Shown: positions 6,775 to 13,862 of the stretch, piece after piece
How the letters are laid out: each line of letters begins with the position of its first letter
How positions within the stretch are numbered: position 1 is the stretch's first letter
Assembly (NCBI GenBank): GCA_018500075.1
Contig: JAHBAN010000241.1
Coordinates: 1 to 16,085, forward strand
DNA length: 16,085 bases
Reading direction: 5' to 3'
Source: Flavobacteriia bacterium
Lineage (GTDB): Bacteria; Bacteroidota; Bacteroidia; Flavobacteriales; Flavobacteriaceae
Position numbers and translations under genes: made by a program
The notes under the pieces: model-generated
Seen by the model: the letters and a program-made list of their open reading frames with translations, nothing else
Told to the model about the DNA's origin: nothing
The model's database searches: none

Positions 6775-8495
6775 GGCTGGGTGTCCTCGCTCCAGCGCTC
6801 CAGCGCAACGGTAAACACCGCACCACGCGCCCCCTCGGCCAAAGTCGCGTTGCGCCCGGTGATCTTGCCGCCAAAGCTCTCGATCAACCCGTAAGAGATC
6901 GACAGGCCAAGCCCCATGCCCTCGGCGCTGCCCACGGCTTTTGTCGAGTAAAACGGCTCAAAAATCTTCTCCGGATCGCTGATCCCCGGCCCCGTGTCCC
7001 GCACCTCGACAATCAGCCGCGCCCCCGCATGGCAGCTGATGTGAATGGTCTTCTCCCCTGCCTGCCCCTGCATCGCATCCGCCGCATTGGTGATCAGATT
7101 GACAAAGACCTGCCCGAGCCGCACCTCGCCCGCCTTGACATAAAGCGGCGCCTCGGGCGCGCGCCAGTCCATCGCAACCCCGGCCTCGGTGAGGCGCGTT
7201 TGGGTCAGCTCCACCGCCGCGCTGATCACAGCGCCCAGCTCGATCCGCCCCATCGGCTCGCTCTCGTTGCGCGCAAAAGCCCTCAGGTTCTTGATGATCC
7301 GCGCCGCACGGGTGCTCAGCGCCGAAATGCGCCTGAGGTTTTCCCCGGCAATATCGCTCTTGCCCTGGGCCAGAAAGCGCACGCCATTTTCCGCAAATTG
7401 CCCGATCGCCATCAAAGGCTGGTTCAGCTCGTGGCTGATACCGGCGCTCATCTGGCCCAGAGCGCTCAGCTTGCCCGTCTGCACAAGCTCGGCCTGCGCG
7501 CGGCGCAGCTCGCCCGTGCGCGCCTCAACCCGCGCTTCCAGCTGGCGGTTGGCCGACACAAGCGCACGCCGCCGCTCCGTCACCAGAAACAGGATCGCCC
7601 CGAACGCCACCAGAACAGCCGCCACAACCAAAGCCTGCAGCCCCGCCAGCCGCTCGGCCGGCGCAACATCCACAAGCGCCTCCGCCCGCATCGCCATCAC
7701 CGGCATCTCCTTGGTCAGATGCAGCGCCCGGCGCGGGATATACGGCCCGAGCGCCAGCTCCCAGATCTCCTCACCGCCCTCCAAGCGCTGCACACTGCGC
7801 GCCTCCGCACCGTCCAGCAGCACCAGCCCCGCATCCTCGGCGCGCACCCGCGCAAAAACAAGCTCGGAGCGATTGGCCATAAACACCTGATCTTGCGCCG
7901 TGGTAAAATAGACCGCCGGCGAGCTTGAGCGCCAGCCGTATTCCAGCTCGTCAATATCCACCACCACAAGCAACATCGCCCGCACACGCCCGTCCGGGCC
8001 AAAATCAGGTGCCGCATAAAAATAGGCCCGCCGCGCCCCGGTCTGGCTCTGAACGCTGCCGTGCCCCGTGCCAAGCGCACCCTGCGCGGCGCGCGCGCGC
8101 CATGGCCCGTCAAGGGCCTCGGCCCCCAAAGCCTCACCGGCCTGCGCCAAAACAGCCCCCTTGCGGCTCACATAGGCCAGCGCCAGCGCGCCTGTCTTGT
8201 CAGCCGCGCTGCGCAAAAAATCCTCCGCCGCCGCGCGCCGTCCTGCCTCGCCCGCGCCCTGCCCCGTCAAAGCCCCCAAATTCGGATGATCCGCCATCAT
8301 CACCGCAAGCTCCTGATAGCGCTGCAACCGTGTGGCAAAGCGGTCCCCCGCCAGCGCAAGGTCGGCCTGCCCGCGGGCCTTGAGCTGCGCCATCGCCTGC
8401 CCCAGCCCGTAGCGATAAACGCCAAAGCTCGCAGCCAGAACAAGCGCCAAAAACGCCCCCCATAGCCCCAATCTGGTCAGAATACTGTGCCTCAT
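6771..8495 (-). CDS. dctB: C4-dicarboxylate sensor histidine kinase DctB
   Basis: 574 aa, inner-membrane sensor kinase paired with DctD. Layout: transmembrane helix 1 at about 8-29; a periplasmic region of about 250 residues, as expected for the tandem PAS-like (dCACHE) dicarboxylate sensor of DctB; helix 2 (ALVVAAVLVAFGAILFLV); a coiled-coil linker; the HisKA domain with H355 in SAGISHELNQP; then the HATPase domain with N box VNLITNAADAM, DTGPGIS, FEPFYSTK and GMGLGLSIS. Kinase motifs are complete, in contrast to the degenerate AAA+ domain of its partner. The start chosen is ATG 8495, which places the first helix properly; a GTG at 8537 would add 14 residues. Neither has a strong ribosome-binding site. 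It overlaps dctD by 4 nt. Dicarboxylate specificity is inferred from context. Confidence 0.9.
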   Translation of the reverse strand: MRHSILTRLGLWGAFLALVLAASFGVYRYGLGQAMAQLKARGQADLALAGDRFATRLQRYQELAVMMADHPNLGALTGQGAGEAGRRAAAEDFLRSAADKTGALALAYVSRKGAVLAQAGEALGAEALDGPWRARAAQGALGTGHGSVQSQTGARRAYFYAAPDFGPDGRVRAMLLVVVDIDELEYGWRSSSPAVYFTTAQDQVFMANRSELVFARVRAEDAGLVLLDGAEARSVQRLEGGEEIWELALGPYIPRRALHLTKEMPVMAMRAEALVDVAPAERLAGLQALVVAAVLVAFGAILFLVTERRRALVSANRQLEARVEARTGELRRAQAELVQTGKLSALGQMSAGISHELNQPLMAIGQFAENGVRFLAQGKSDIAGENLRRISALSTRAARIIKNLRAFARNESEPMGRIELGAVISAAVELTQTRLTEAGVAMDWRAPEAPLYVKAGEVRLGQVFVNLITNAADAMQGQAGEKTIHISCHAGARLIVEVRDTGPGISDPEKIFEPFYSTKAVGSAEGMGLGLSISYGLIESFGGKITGRNATLAEGARGAVFTVALERWSEDTQP

Positions 8496-8592
8496 AGGCC
8501 CGTCATAGCCGCCACGCCGCGACTTGCAAAGCCTCACACCGCCCCCGCGCGCGGCAAATTGCCCAGAGGCGCTGGCCCACCTTCAGCCCGGC

Positions 8593-8650
8593 TTCAGCTT
8601 TTTCTTTCCAGAAATATCCTGGGGGGAGCGCGAGGGGGGCAAAGCCCCTC
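8593..8650 (-). repeat. Dispersed repeat with hairpin, copy 2 (downstream of lrp)
   Basis: The 32-nt core at 8593-8624 is the second copy of the element at 5389-5420 (28 of 32 positions identical). It is followed, as in copy 1, by a GC-rich hairpin, here GGGGC (8636-8640) with GCCCC (8644-8648) and an AAA loop. The hairpin sequence differs but its position is kept. It lies about 50 nt past the stop of the minus-strand lrp gene and upstream of dctB, in a gap of about 200 nt with no gene. Confidence 0.7.
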
Positions 8651-8698
8651 TCGCCCAGGCGACGACGCAGTCGGCGCAGCCCAATGAGGCAAAACCGC

Positions 8699-9160
8699 TT
8701 AGAGCGGCAGCATCGTCGTATGTTTGATCTCTTCCATCGACAAAAGCGCCGTCACATTGTGGATTTTCACCTCCGAAATCAGCGCCTGATAAAACACATC
8801 ATACGCGCGCGCATTGGCCACGCGCACTTTCAGGATATAGTCGATATCCCCCGCCAAACGATGCGCTTCCATCACTTCGGGCCGCTCATGCAGCGCCCGC
8901 AAAAACGCATCCTGCCAGTGTTTCTCATGCTCGCTCGTGCGGATCAGCACAAAGAAACACGCCTCCAGCCCGAGCGCTTCCGCATCCAGAAGCACGGTTT
9001 GCTGGCGGATCACGCCGCTCTCTTTCATCTTGCGAATCCGGTTCCACACAGGCGTCTTTGAGCTGCCCACCTGGGTGGCAATCTCGTCCAAAGACTGCGC
9101 CCCGTCGCGTTGCAGCTCTGCCAGAATTTTCCGATCCAGCTCGTCCAGACGAACAGACAT
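8699..9160 (-). CDS. Lrp/AsnC family transcriptional regulator
   Basis: 153 aa. The N-terminal helix-turn-helix (about 4-60) begins LDELDRKILAELQRDG, with the recognition region SSKTPVWNRIRKMKESGVI; the C-terminal RAM/AsnC ligand-binding domain (about 65-150) contains the HRLAGDIDYILKVRV stretch typical of the family. Length is normal. The start at 9160 is preferred over 9187 because AAGGAAG lies 5 nt upstream and LDELDR then sits at the usual distance from the N-terminus. It is divergent from cysG across a 136-bp gap containing two related palindromes. Control of the sulfur operon, with a sulfur amino acid as effector, is a reasonable inference from position. No sequence feature identifies the ligand. 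Confidence 0.93.
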   Translation of the reverse strand: MSVRLDELDRKILAELQRDGAQSLDEIATQVGSSKTPVWNRIRKMKESGVIRQQTVLLDAEALGLEACFFVLIRTSEHEKHWQDAFLRALHERPEVMEAHRLAGDIDYILKVRVANARAYDVFYQALISEVKIHNVTALLSMEEIKHTTMLPL

Positions 9161-9205
9161 TCCCGCTTCCTTCCCAAATCCAAACACCCATCATTCTGAC
9201 CGCGA

Positions 9206-9229
9206 GAATTGAAACATATGTCCTTATTC
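9206..9229. promoter_or_regulatory. Palindrome 1 in the lrp-cysG intergenic region (presumed Lrp operator)
   Basis: Structure GAAT-N4-ACATATGT-N4-ATTC: 24 bp with 8 of 12 base pairs symmetric, including an 8-bp perfect core. It shares ATTG-x-AACA, AT and TCCT in the same order with palindrome 2, 41 bp further on. It would be centred near -60 relative to a cysG start near 9277. Lrp family proteins bind such paired, helically phased sites; assignment to this Lrp is inferred. Confidence 0.55.
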
Positions 9230-9246
9230 GCCACAGCCACTAGCGT

Positions 9247-9270
9247 CATATTGGAACAATTTCCTATATT
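9247..9270. promoter_or_regulatory. Palindrome 2 overlapping the cysG promoter (presumed Lrp operator and -10)
   Basis: GGAA-CAAT-TTCC at its centre, extended outward by near-symmetric CATATT and TATATT; 8 of 10 arm positions pair. The right arm contains TATATT (9265-9270), a 5 of 6 match to a -10 box, 27 nt before the cysG ATG. No -35 hexamer is seen at 16-18 bp, so the promoter is probably controlled by a protein bound here or at palindrome 1. Confidence 0.5.
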
Positions 9271-9296
9271 CAAGCAGAACGTTAAGGACAGACGCC

Positions 9297-10691
9297 ATGC
9301 AACATTACCCGGTTTTTCTCAACACCCGCGCCGCGCGCATTGTGCTCTCGGGGGGCGCAGATGCGGCCATCGCCAAGCTGCGCCTGCTTTTGAAAACAGA
9401 GGCCGATCTGGCCGTCTTTGCGCCAGAGGCCGCGCCGGAGATCCTCGCCTGGGCCGAGGCGGGCGCGCTCACCCTGCATCGCCGCGCCCTGAGGCTGGAT
9501 GATCTGGCGGGCGCCGCTCTGGTCTATGCCGCCGATGAAGACGCCGCACAGGACAGCGCCACCGCCGCGCTTGCAGAGCGCGCCAAAGTGCTGCTCAATA
9601 TCGTCGACAACCTTGAGGCCAGCGATTTCATCACCCCGGCGATTGTCGATCGTGATCCTGTCACCATCGCGATCGGCACAGAGGGTGCCGCGCCGGTGCT
9701 CGCCCGCCAGATCAAGGCCGATCTTGAGGCGCGCCTGCCCGCCGCCCTTGGCCTGCTGGCGCGGATCGGCAAGGCCTTCCGCCCCGCCGCCGAGAGCCTT
9801 CCTGTCGGGCGCGCGCGCCGTGCCTTCTGGTCTGACTATTATACCAAAACCGGCCCGGCGAGCCTCTCTGCGGGCGAAACCGCCACCAAAGCCGCGCTCA
9901 AGGCGCTGCTCGCGCAGCACCGCGCCCAAGCCCCCTCTGAGGGCCATGTCATCTTTGCCGGAGCCGGTCCGGGCGATCCGGAGTTGCTCACGCTCAAGGC
10001 CCGCCGCGCCCTGCATGAGGCGGATGTGGTGATCTATGATCGCCTCGTTTCGCCCGCCATTCTGGAGCTGGCGCGCCGCGAGGCGCTGATGCTCTCGGCG
10101 GGCAAGGAGGGGTTTGGAGCCTCCATGACACAGGCCGACATCAACGCGCTGATCGTGGCACAGGCCGGCGCCGGTGCGCAGGTTGTGCGCCTCAAGGGCG
10201 GTGATCCGGCGGTCTTTGCCCGTCTGGATGAAGAAATCGAGGCCTGCGAGGCCCATAACATCGCTTTCAGCATCATCCCCGGAATCACCGCGGCCTCGGC
10301 CTCGGCGGCGGCCTTGGGCCAGAGCCTCACCAAACGGGGCCGCAACACCGAGGCGCGTCTTGTGACAGGCCACGATATGCAGGGCTATGCCGATCACGAC
10401 TGGAAGAGCCTCGCGCGTCCGGGCGAAGTGGCCGCCATCTATATGGGCAAGCGCGCCGCCCGCTACATTCAGGGCCGTCTGCTGATGCACGGGGCCGCTC
10501 CGAACACCCCTGTCAGCCTTGTGGAAAACGCCAGCCTGCCCAACCAGCGCATTCTGGCCACAACATTGGCCGAGCTGCCCGCCGCGCTCGAGGCCGCCGC
10601 GCTGAGCGGTCCGGCCTTGACCCTTTTGGGCCTCGCCCCGCGCAACACGGCCGCCGCGGCCCCCGCGCGCCCGCAGGAGATCGCCCTATGA
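9297..10691 (+). CDS. cysG: Siroheme synthase CysG (SUMT fused to precorrin-2 dehydrogenase/ferrochelatase)
   Basis: 464 aa, a bifunctional cytosolic enzyme converting uroporphyrinogen III to siroheme, the cofactor of CysI. The N-terminal half (about 1-210) is the dehydrogenase/ferrochelatase: a Rossmann region at 14-32, catalytic D104 in NIVDNLEASDF, and the ITPAIVDRDP and APVLAR motifs. The C-terminal half (about 215-455) is uroporphyrinogen methyltransferase: GAGPGDPELLTLKARRAL, VVIYDRLVS, RLKGGDPAVF, PGITAASASAAALG, LVTGHD and VENASLPNQR. The Rossmann glycines are degenerate (LSGGADAA instead of VGGGDVA), and the RGG after the KGGDP motif reads ARLDEE. AAGGA lies 8 nt upstream of the start. 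First gene of the sulfur operon; its stop overlaps the next gene as ATGA. Confidence 0.95.
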   Translation: MQHYPVFLNTRAARIVLSGGADAAIAKLRLLLKTEADLAVFAPEAAPEILAWAEAGALTLHRRALRLDDLAGAALVYAADEDAAQDSATAALAERAKVLLNIVDNLEASDFITPAIVDRDPVTIAIGTEGAAPVLARQIKADLEARLPAALGLLARIGKAFRPAAESLPVGRARRAFWSDYYTKTGPASLSAGETATKAALKALLAQHRAQAPSEGHVIFAGAGPGDPELLTLKARRALHEADVVIYDRLVSPAILELARREALMLSAGKEGFGASMTQADINALIVAQAGAGAQVVRLKGGDPAVFARLDEEIEACEAHNIAFSIIPGITAASASAAALGQSLTKRGRNTEARLVTGHDMQGYADHDWKSLARPGEVAAIYMGKRAARYIQGRLLMHGAAPNTPVSLVENASLPNQRILATTLAELPAALEAAALSGPALTLLGLAPRNTAAAAPARPQEIAL

Positions 10692-10972
10692 CCCCCTCTG
10701 TGCTCACCGCAAATGCGCTCCTTGAGGGCGATGTCATTTATCTCACCGCACAGGGCACTTGGGCCAGAACACTCGCCGCCGCCGAGGTCTTTACCGATGA
10801 GGCCGTCGCCGAGGAGCGGCTCTTTTCGGTGTCCCCCGCCGAGGCTGTCGGGGCCTATCTGATGCCCGTTCGCCTCACCGAGGGCGCGCCTGCGCCCGTG
10901 CATTTTCGCGAAGCCTTCCGCGCGCGCGGCCCGTCCAACCGTTTTCACGGCAAACAAGCCGAGGGAGTTTGA
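10688..10972 (+). CDS. DUF2849 family protein in the sulfur assimilation operon
   Basis: 94 aa, no signal peptide or membrane segment, soluble. I recognise it as DUF2849, a small alphaproteobacterial family found between cysG and the sulfite/nitrite reductase gene; its biochemical role is unknown. Visible features are an N-terminal VLTANALLEGDVIYLT segment, an acidic alanine-rich middle, and a basic C-terminus (RARGPSNRFHGKQ). It contains no cysteine, so it is not an iron-sulfur electron carrier. The start overlaps the cysG stop (ATGA), and the stop is one base before cysI, so translation of the three is probably coupled. A structural or assembly role for the reductase would fit the position but is inference. 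Confidence 0.85.
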   Translation: MTPSVLTANALLEGDVIYLTAQGTWARTLAAAEVFTDEAVAEERLFSVSPAEAVGAYLMPVRLTEGAPAPVHFREAFRARGPSNRFHGKQAEGV

Positions 10973-10973
10973 G

Positions 10974-12656
10974 ATGTATCACTACAGCGAATTTGACAAA
11001 GCCTTTCTCACCGCGCGCAATGCGCAGTTTCGCGCGCAGGTTGCGCGGCGTATTTCGGGCGAGCTGTCAGAAGACGAGTTCAAGCCGCTGCGCCTGATGA
11101 ACGGGGTCTATTTGCAGCTCCACGCCTATATGCTGCGCGTCGCCATTCCCTACGGCACCCTCAACAGCGCGCAAATGCGGGTTCTGGCCGATCTGGCCGA
11201 GACCTATGACAAGGGCTATGGCCATTTCACCACCCGCCAGAACATTCAATACAACTGGCCCAAGCTCGGCGATATTCCCGATATGCTCGACGATCTTGCC
11301 CGCGTCGGCCTGCACGCGATCCAGACCTCGGGCAACACGATCCGCAATGTGACCGCCGATCATTTTGCCGGCGCGGCCGCCGACGAGCTGGCCGATCCGC
11401 GCCCCATTGCCGAGCTGATCCGCCAGTGGAGCACCGACCACCCCGAGTTCCAGTTCTTGCCGCGCAAGTTCAAAGTCGCAGTGACCGGCAGCCCGACCGA
11501 CCGCGCCGTGACCGCCGCGCATGACATCGGGCTGCGCGCTGTGCTGCGCGAGGGTGTGCTCGGCTATCAGGTTCTTGTTGGGGGCGGGCTGGGCCGCACC
11601 CCGATGATTGGCAAGGTTATCAAAGACTTCCTGCCCGAAGCTGATCTTCTGCCCTATCTTGAGGCCGTGGTCTCTGTCTGGAACACGCTGGGGCGGCGCG
11701 ACAACAAATACAAAGCCCGCATCAAGATCACGGTTCATGAACATGGCATTGAGGAGATCGCCCGCCTCGTGGAGGCGCGCTATGCGCTGATCCGGCCCGC
11801 GTTTCGCGGCATGGATCAGGCCCTTTTGGCCGATATTCGCGCCCAGTTTGCTGCGCCCGCCTTTGTCGCGGCGCCGCTTGCGCCCTATGAGGCCGCCTAT
11901 GCGGCTGATCCGGTGTTTCGCGCTTGGGCCGACACCAATCTCGCAGCCCATCAGCGCGCCGATCATGCCATCGTGACGCTTTCACTCAAGGCCCACGGCC
12001 AGACGCCCGGAGACGCCAGTGCTGCGCAAATGCGCCTGATGGCCGATCTTGCGGCGCGCTTTGGCTATGATGCGCTGCGCATCTCGCATGAGCAAAATGT
12101 GATCTTGCCCCATGTCGCGCGCGCCGATCTGCCCGCGCTTCATGCCGCCCTCAAGGACGGCGGCCTCGCCACCGCCAATATCGGCCTGCTGAGCGATATC
12201 ATCGCCTGCCCCGGCATGGACTATTGCGCCCTCGCGACCGCGCGCTCGATCCCTGTCGCGCAAGAGCTGGCGCAGCACTTTGATGCGCTCAAGCTCGAGC
12301 ATGACATCGGGCCGATCAAACTCAAGATTTCGGGCTGCATCAATGCCTGCGGGCATCACCACGTCGGCCATATCGGAATCCTCGGCCTCGACCGTGCGGG
12401 TGTTGAGAACTACCAGATCACCCTTGGCGGCGATCATGGCGCCGATCTGGCGCTGGGCGGGCGCATGGGGCCGGGCTTCAGCTATGAAGAGATCGTGCCG
12501 GCCATCGAGCGCATTTTGCTGTGCTATCTGGCGCTGCGGGAAAGCCGCGAGGAGAGCTTCCTTGAGGCTGTGCGCCGTCTGGGCCTCGCCCCCTTCAAAG
12601 CCGCGCTCTACGAGACAGAGGCCCCGGCCAAGGAGCTGATCCATGCTGCAGAGTAA
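10974..12656 (+). CDS. cysI: Sulfite reductase hemoprotein (siroheme, 4Fe-4S; nitrite/sulfite reductase family)
   Basis: 560 aa, cytosolic, six-electron reduction of sulfite to sulfide. The 4Fe-4S/siroheme ligands are present as C412 and C418 (ACPGMDYC) and C455 and C459 (SGCINACGHHH). The N-terminal half has the duplicated reductase fold: FKPLRLMNGVYLQ, YGHFTTRQNIQYNWPKL and QTSGNTIRNVTAD. Length and motifs fit the single-chain ferredoxin-type or CysI-type branch. Sulfite rather than nitrite is chosen because cysG, cysH and DUF934 flank it. No cysJ flavoprotein gene is in the window, so ferredoxin (see fpr) or a distant partner must supply electrons. GAGGGAG precedes the ATG. The 3' end overlaps cysH by 14 nt. 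Confidence 0.93.
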   Translation: MYHYSEFDKAFLTARNAQFRAQVARRISGELSEDEFKPLRLMNGVYLQLHAYMLRVAIPYGTLNSAQMRVLADLAETYDKGYGHFTTRQNIQYNWPKLGDIPDMLDDLARVGLHAIQTSGNTIRNVTADHFAGAAADELADPRPIAELIRQWSTDHPEFQFLPRKFKVAVTGSPTDRAVTAAHDIGLRAVLREGVLGYQVLVGGGLGRTPMIGKVIKDFLPEADLLPYLEAVVSVWNTLGRRDNKYKARIKITVHEHGIEEIARLVEARYALIRPAFRGMDQALLADIRAQFAAPAFVAAPLAPYEAAYAADPVFRAWADTNLAAHQRADHAIVTLSLKAHGQTPGDASAAQMRLMADLAARFGYDALRISHEQNVILPHVARADLPALHAALKDGGLATANIGLLSDIIACPGMDYCALATARSIPVAQELAQHFDALKLEHDIGPIKLKISGCINACGHHHVGHIGILGLDRAGVENYQITLGGDHGADLALGGRMGPGFSYEEIVPAIERILLCYLALRESREESFLEAVRRLGLAPFKAALYETEAPAKELIHAAE

Positions 12657-13350
12657 CCTTGCCGCCAAAGCCGAGCAGCTCAACCTGCGCTTTCAGGCCC
12701 TGCCGGCAGAATCACTGCTCAAAGAGGTCTTTGCCAATGGCTTGCTCGGGCGCGCGGCGCTTGTCTCCTCTTTTGGCGGCGAGGCGGCTGTGCTTTTGCA
12801 TATGCTGGCGCAGGTCGCGCCGGAGGCACCAGTTCTGTTCATCGACACAGAGCTGCTCTTTCCCGAGACACTGGCCTATCAGGCCGCGCTGTCAGCGCGC
12901 TTTCGGCTGGCCAATGTGCAGATCCTGCGCGCCGAGACAGCCAAGGCCGACCCGCTCGCCCGCTTGCACCGCTCTGATCCGGAGGCCTGCTGCGCGCTGC
13001 GCAAAACCGCCCCCTTGCAGGCGGCGCTGAGGCCTTATGCCGCTTGGGCCTCGGGGCGCAAACGCTTTCAGGGCGGGCTGCGCAGCGCGCTCGAGCTGTT
13101 TGAACCCGAGCACGGCACAGGCCGCATCAAGCTCAACCCGCTGGCCAATTGGTCGCCCAAACAGATCAGCTCCTATTTTGAGGCGCATGATCTGCCACGC
13201 CATCCGCTCACGCAAAAAGGCTATGGCTCGCTCGGCTGCGCGCCCTGCACAGATCCGGGCACAGGCCGCGCGGGCCGCTGGCAGGACCGCGCCAAAACAG
13301 AATGCGGCATTCACCTGCCCTCCCCGACGCTCAAAGGAAACACCCCATGA
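12643..13350 (+). CDS. cysH: Assimilatory adenylylsulfate (APS) reductase, CysH family
   Basis: 235 aa, cytosolic. Reduces activated sulfate to sulfite with thioredoxin-type reductants. The PP-loop is SSFGGEAAV (42-50). C116-C117 and C199-x2-C202 are the four ligands of the 4Fe-4S cluster that separates APS reductases from PAPS reductases, and C221 in KTECGIH is the catalytic cysteine. APS is therefore the predicted substrate. RKRFQGGLR and PLANWSPKQI are further family motifs. Start at 12643 is supported by AAGGAG 7 nt upstream, inside the end of cysI; the 14-nt overlap implies coupled translation. The stop overlaps the next gene as ATGA. The sulfate-activating genes (cysD/cysN or sat) are not in the window. 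Confidence 0.94.
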   Translation: MLQSNLAAKAEQLNLRFQALPAESLLKEVFANGLLGRAALVSSFGGEAAVLLHMLAQVAPEAPVLFIDTELLFPETLAYQAALSARFRLANVQILRAETAKADPLARLHRSDPEACCALRKTAPLQAALRPYAAWASGRKRFQGGLRSALELFEPEHGTGRIKLNPLANWSPKQISSYFEAHDLPRHPLTQKGYGSLGCAPCTDPGTGRAGRWQDRAKTECGIHLPSPTLKGNTP

Positions 13351-13775
13351 CCCTCGTTCGCGACACAGGCTTTGCCGCCGAAGACTGGCCCCACGGCTTT
13401 ACCGACAACCCCCGCGAAATCGCCGGCGAGAATGGCGCGGGGCTGGATCTGACGCCCGATGCAGGGCTTGAGGCACTTGAGGCCCTTGAGGCGCTGAAAG
13501 AGCGCCTGCCCGCCCTGCGGCTCATTCGCATTGCCTTTGGGAGCTTTGCCGACGGGCGCGGCTTTACGCTGGCGCGCCAGTTGCGGCTGATGGGCTATCG
13601 CGGCCGCCTGCGCGCCGCCGGGCAGCTCATTGCCGACCAATATGCCATGGCGCGGCGGGCGGGGTTTGACGAGGTCGAGATCTCCGAGGCCGACGCGCGC
13701 CGCCAGCCCGAAGCGAGCTGGCTTTTTCGCGCCAACTGGCAGGACCATGACTATCAAGCCCGGCTGCGCGGCTGA
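13347..13775 (+). CDS. DUF934 family protein, sulfite-reduction associated
   Basis: 142 aa, soluble, no signal peptide. It belongs to the DUF934 family of proteins encoded beside cysI and cysH in many proteobacteria; the biochemical function is unproven. The conserved C-terminal half is clear: RIAFGSFADGRGFTLARQLR, YRGRLRAAGQLIADQYAMAR and GFDEVEI, ending in a Trp/Asp-rich tail. No cysteine is present. ATG 13347 is chosen over upstream starts because AAGGA lies 8 nt before it and it overlaps the cysH stop as ATGA. Residues around 41-49 are a threefold Leu-Glu-Ala repeat made by a 9-bp tandem duplication. Last gene of the coupled set; fpr follows after a gap of about 87 nt. Confidence 0.88.
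   Translation: MTLVRDTGFAAEDWPHGFTDNPREIAGENGAGLDLTPDAGLEALEALEALKERLPALRLIRIAFGSFADGRGFTLARQLRLMGYRGRLRAAGQLIADQYAMARRAGFDEVEISEADARRQPEASWLFRANWQDHDYQARLRG
13467..13493 (+). repeat. 9-bp in-frame tandem repeat inside the DUF934 gene
   Basis: Three units of CTTGAGGC plus one variable base (13467-13475, 13476-13484, 13485-13493) encode Leu-Glu-Ala three times, in the weakly conserved N-terminal part of the protein. The reading frame is kept. Confidence 0.8.
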
Positions 13776-13787
13776 TTTGCCCTTCAC

Positions 13788-13801
13788 CTGACATAGATCA
13801 A
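13788..13801. promoter_or_regulatory. FNR/FnrL-like box upstream of fpr
   Basis: CTGAC-ATAG-ATCAA matches the FNR-family pattern TTGAY-N4-RTCAA in 9 of 10 defined positions; only the first base differs. TTTAAT at 13822-13827 (5 of 6 to a -10 box) would put transcription start near 13834, placing the box near -40, the usual position for class II activation by FNR. The assigned regulator (FnrL or a relative) is inferred. Confidence 0.5.
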
Positions 13802-13821
13802 AGCTTACGAAAGGATATCGG

Positions 13822-13827
13822 TTTAAT
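13822..13827 (+). promoter_or_regulatory. Candidate -10 box for fpr
   Basis: TTTAAT, 5 of 6 to TATAAT, about 27 bp downstream of the FNR-like box centre. Start near 13834 leaves only about 11 nt before ATG 13845 but about 29 nt before ATG 13863, which favours the latter as the fpr start. Confidence 0.4.
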
Positions 13828-13862
13828 CGCCGATCAGAGACATCATGAATGAGATAAGCCGT

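Noticed and set aside
9282..10490. A 402-aa minus-strand frame opposite cysG
   Set aside because: Gly/Arg-rich translation without motifs; the plus-strand cysG frame has complete family motifs.
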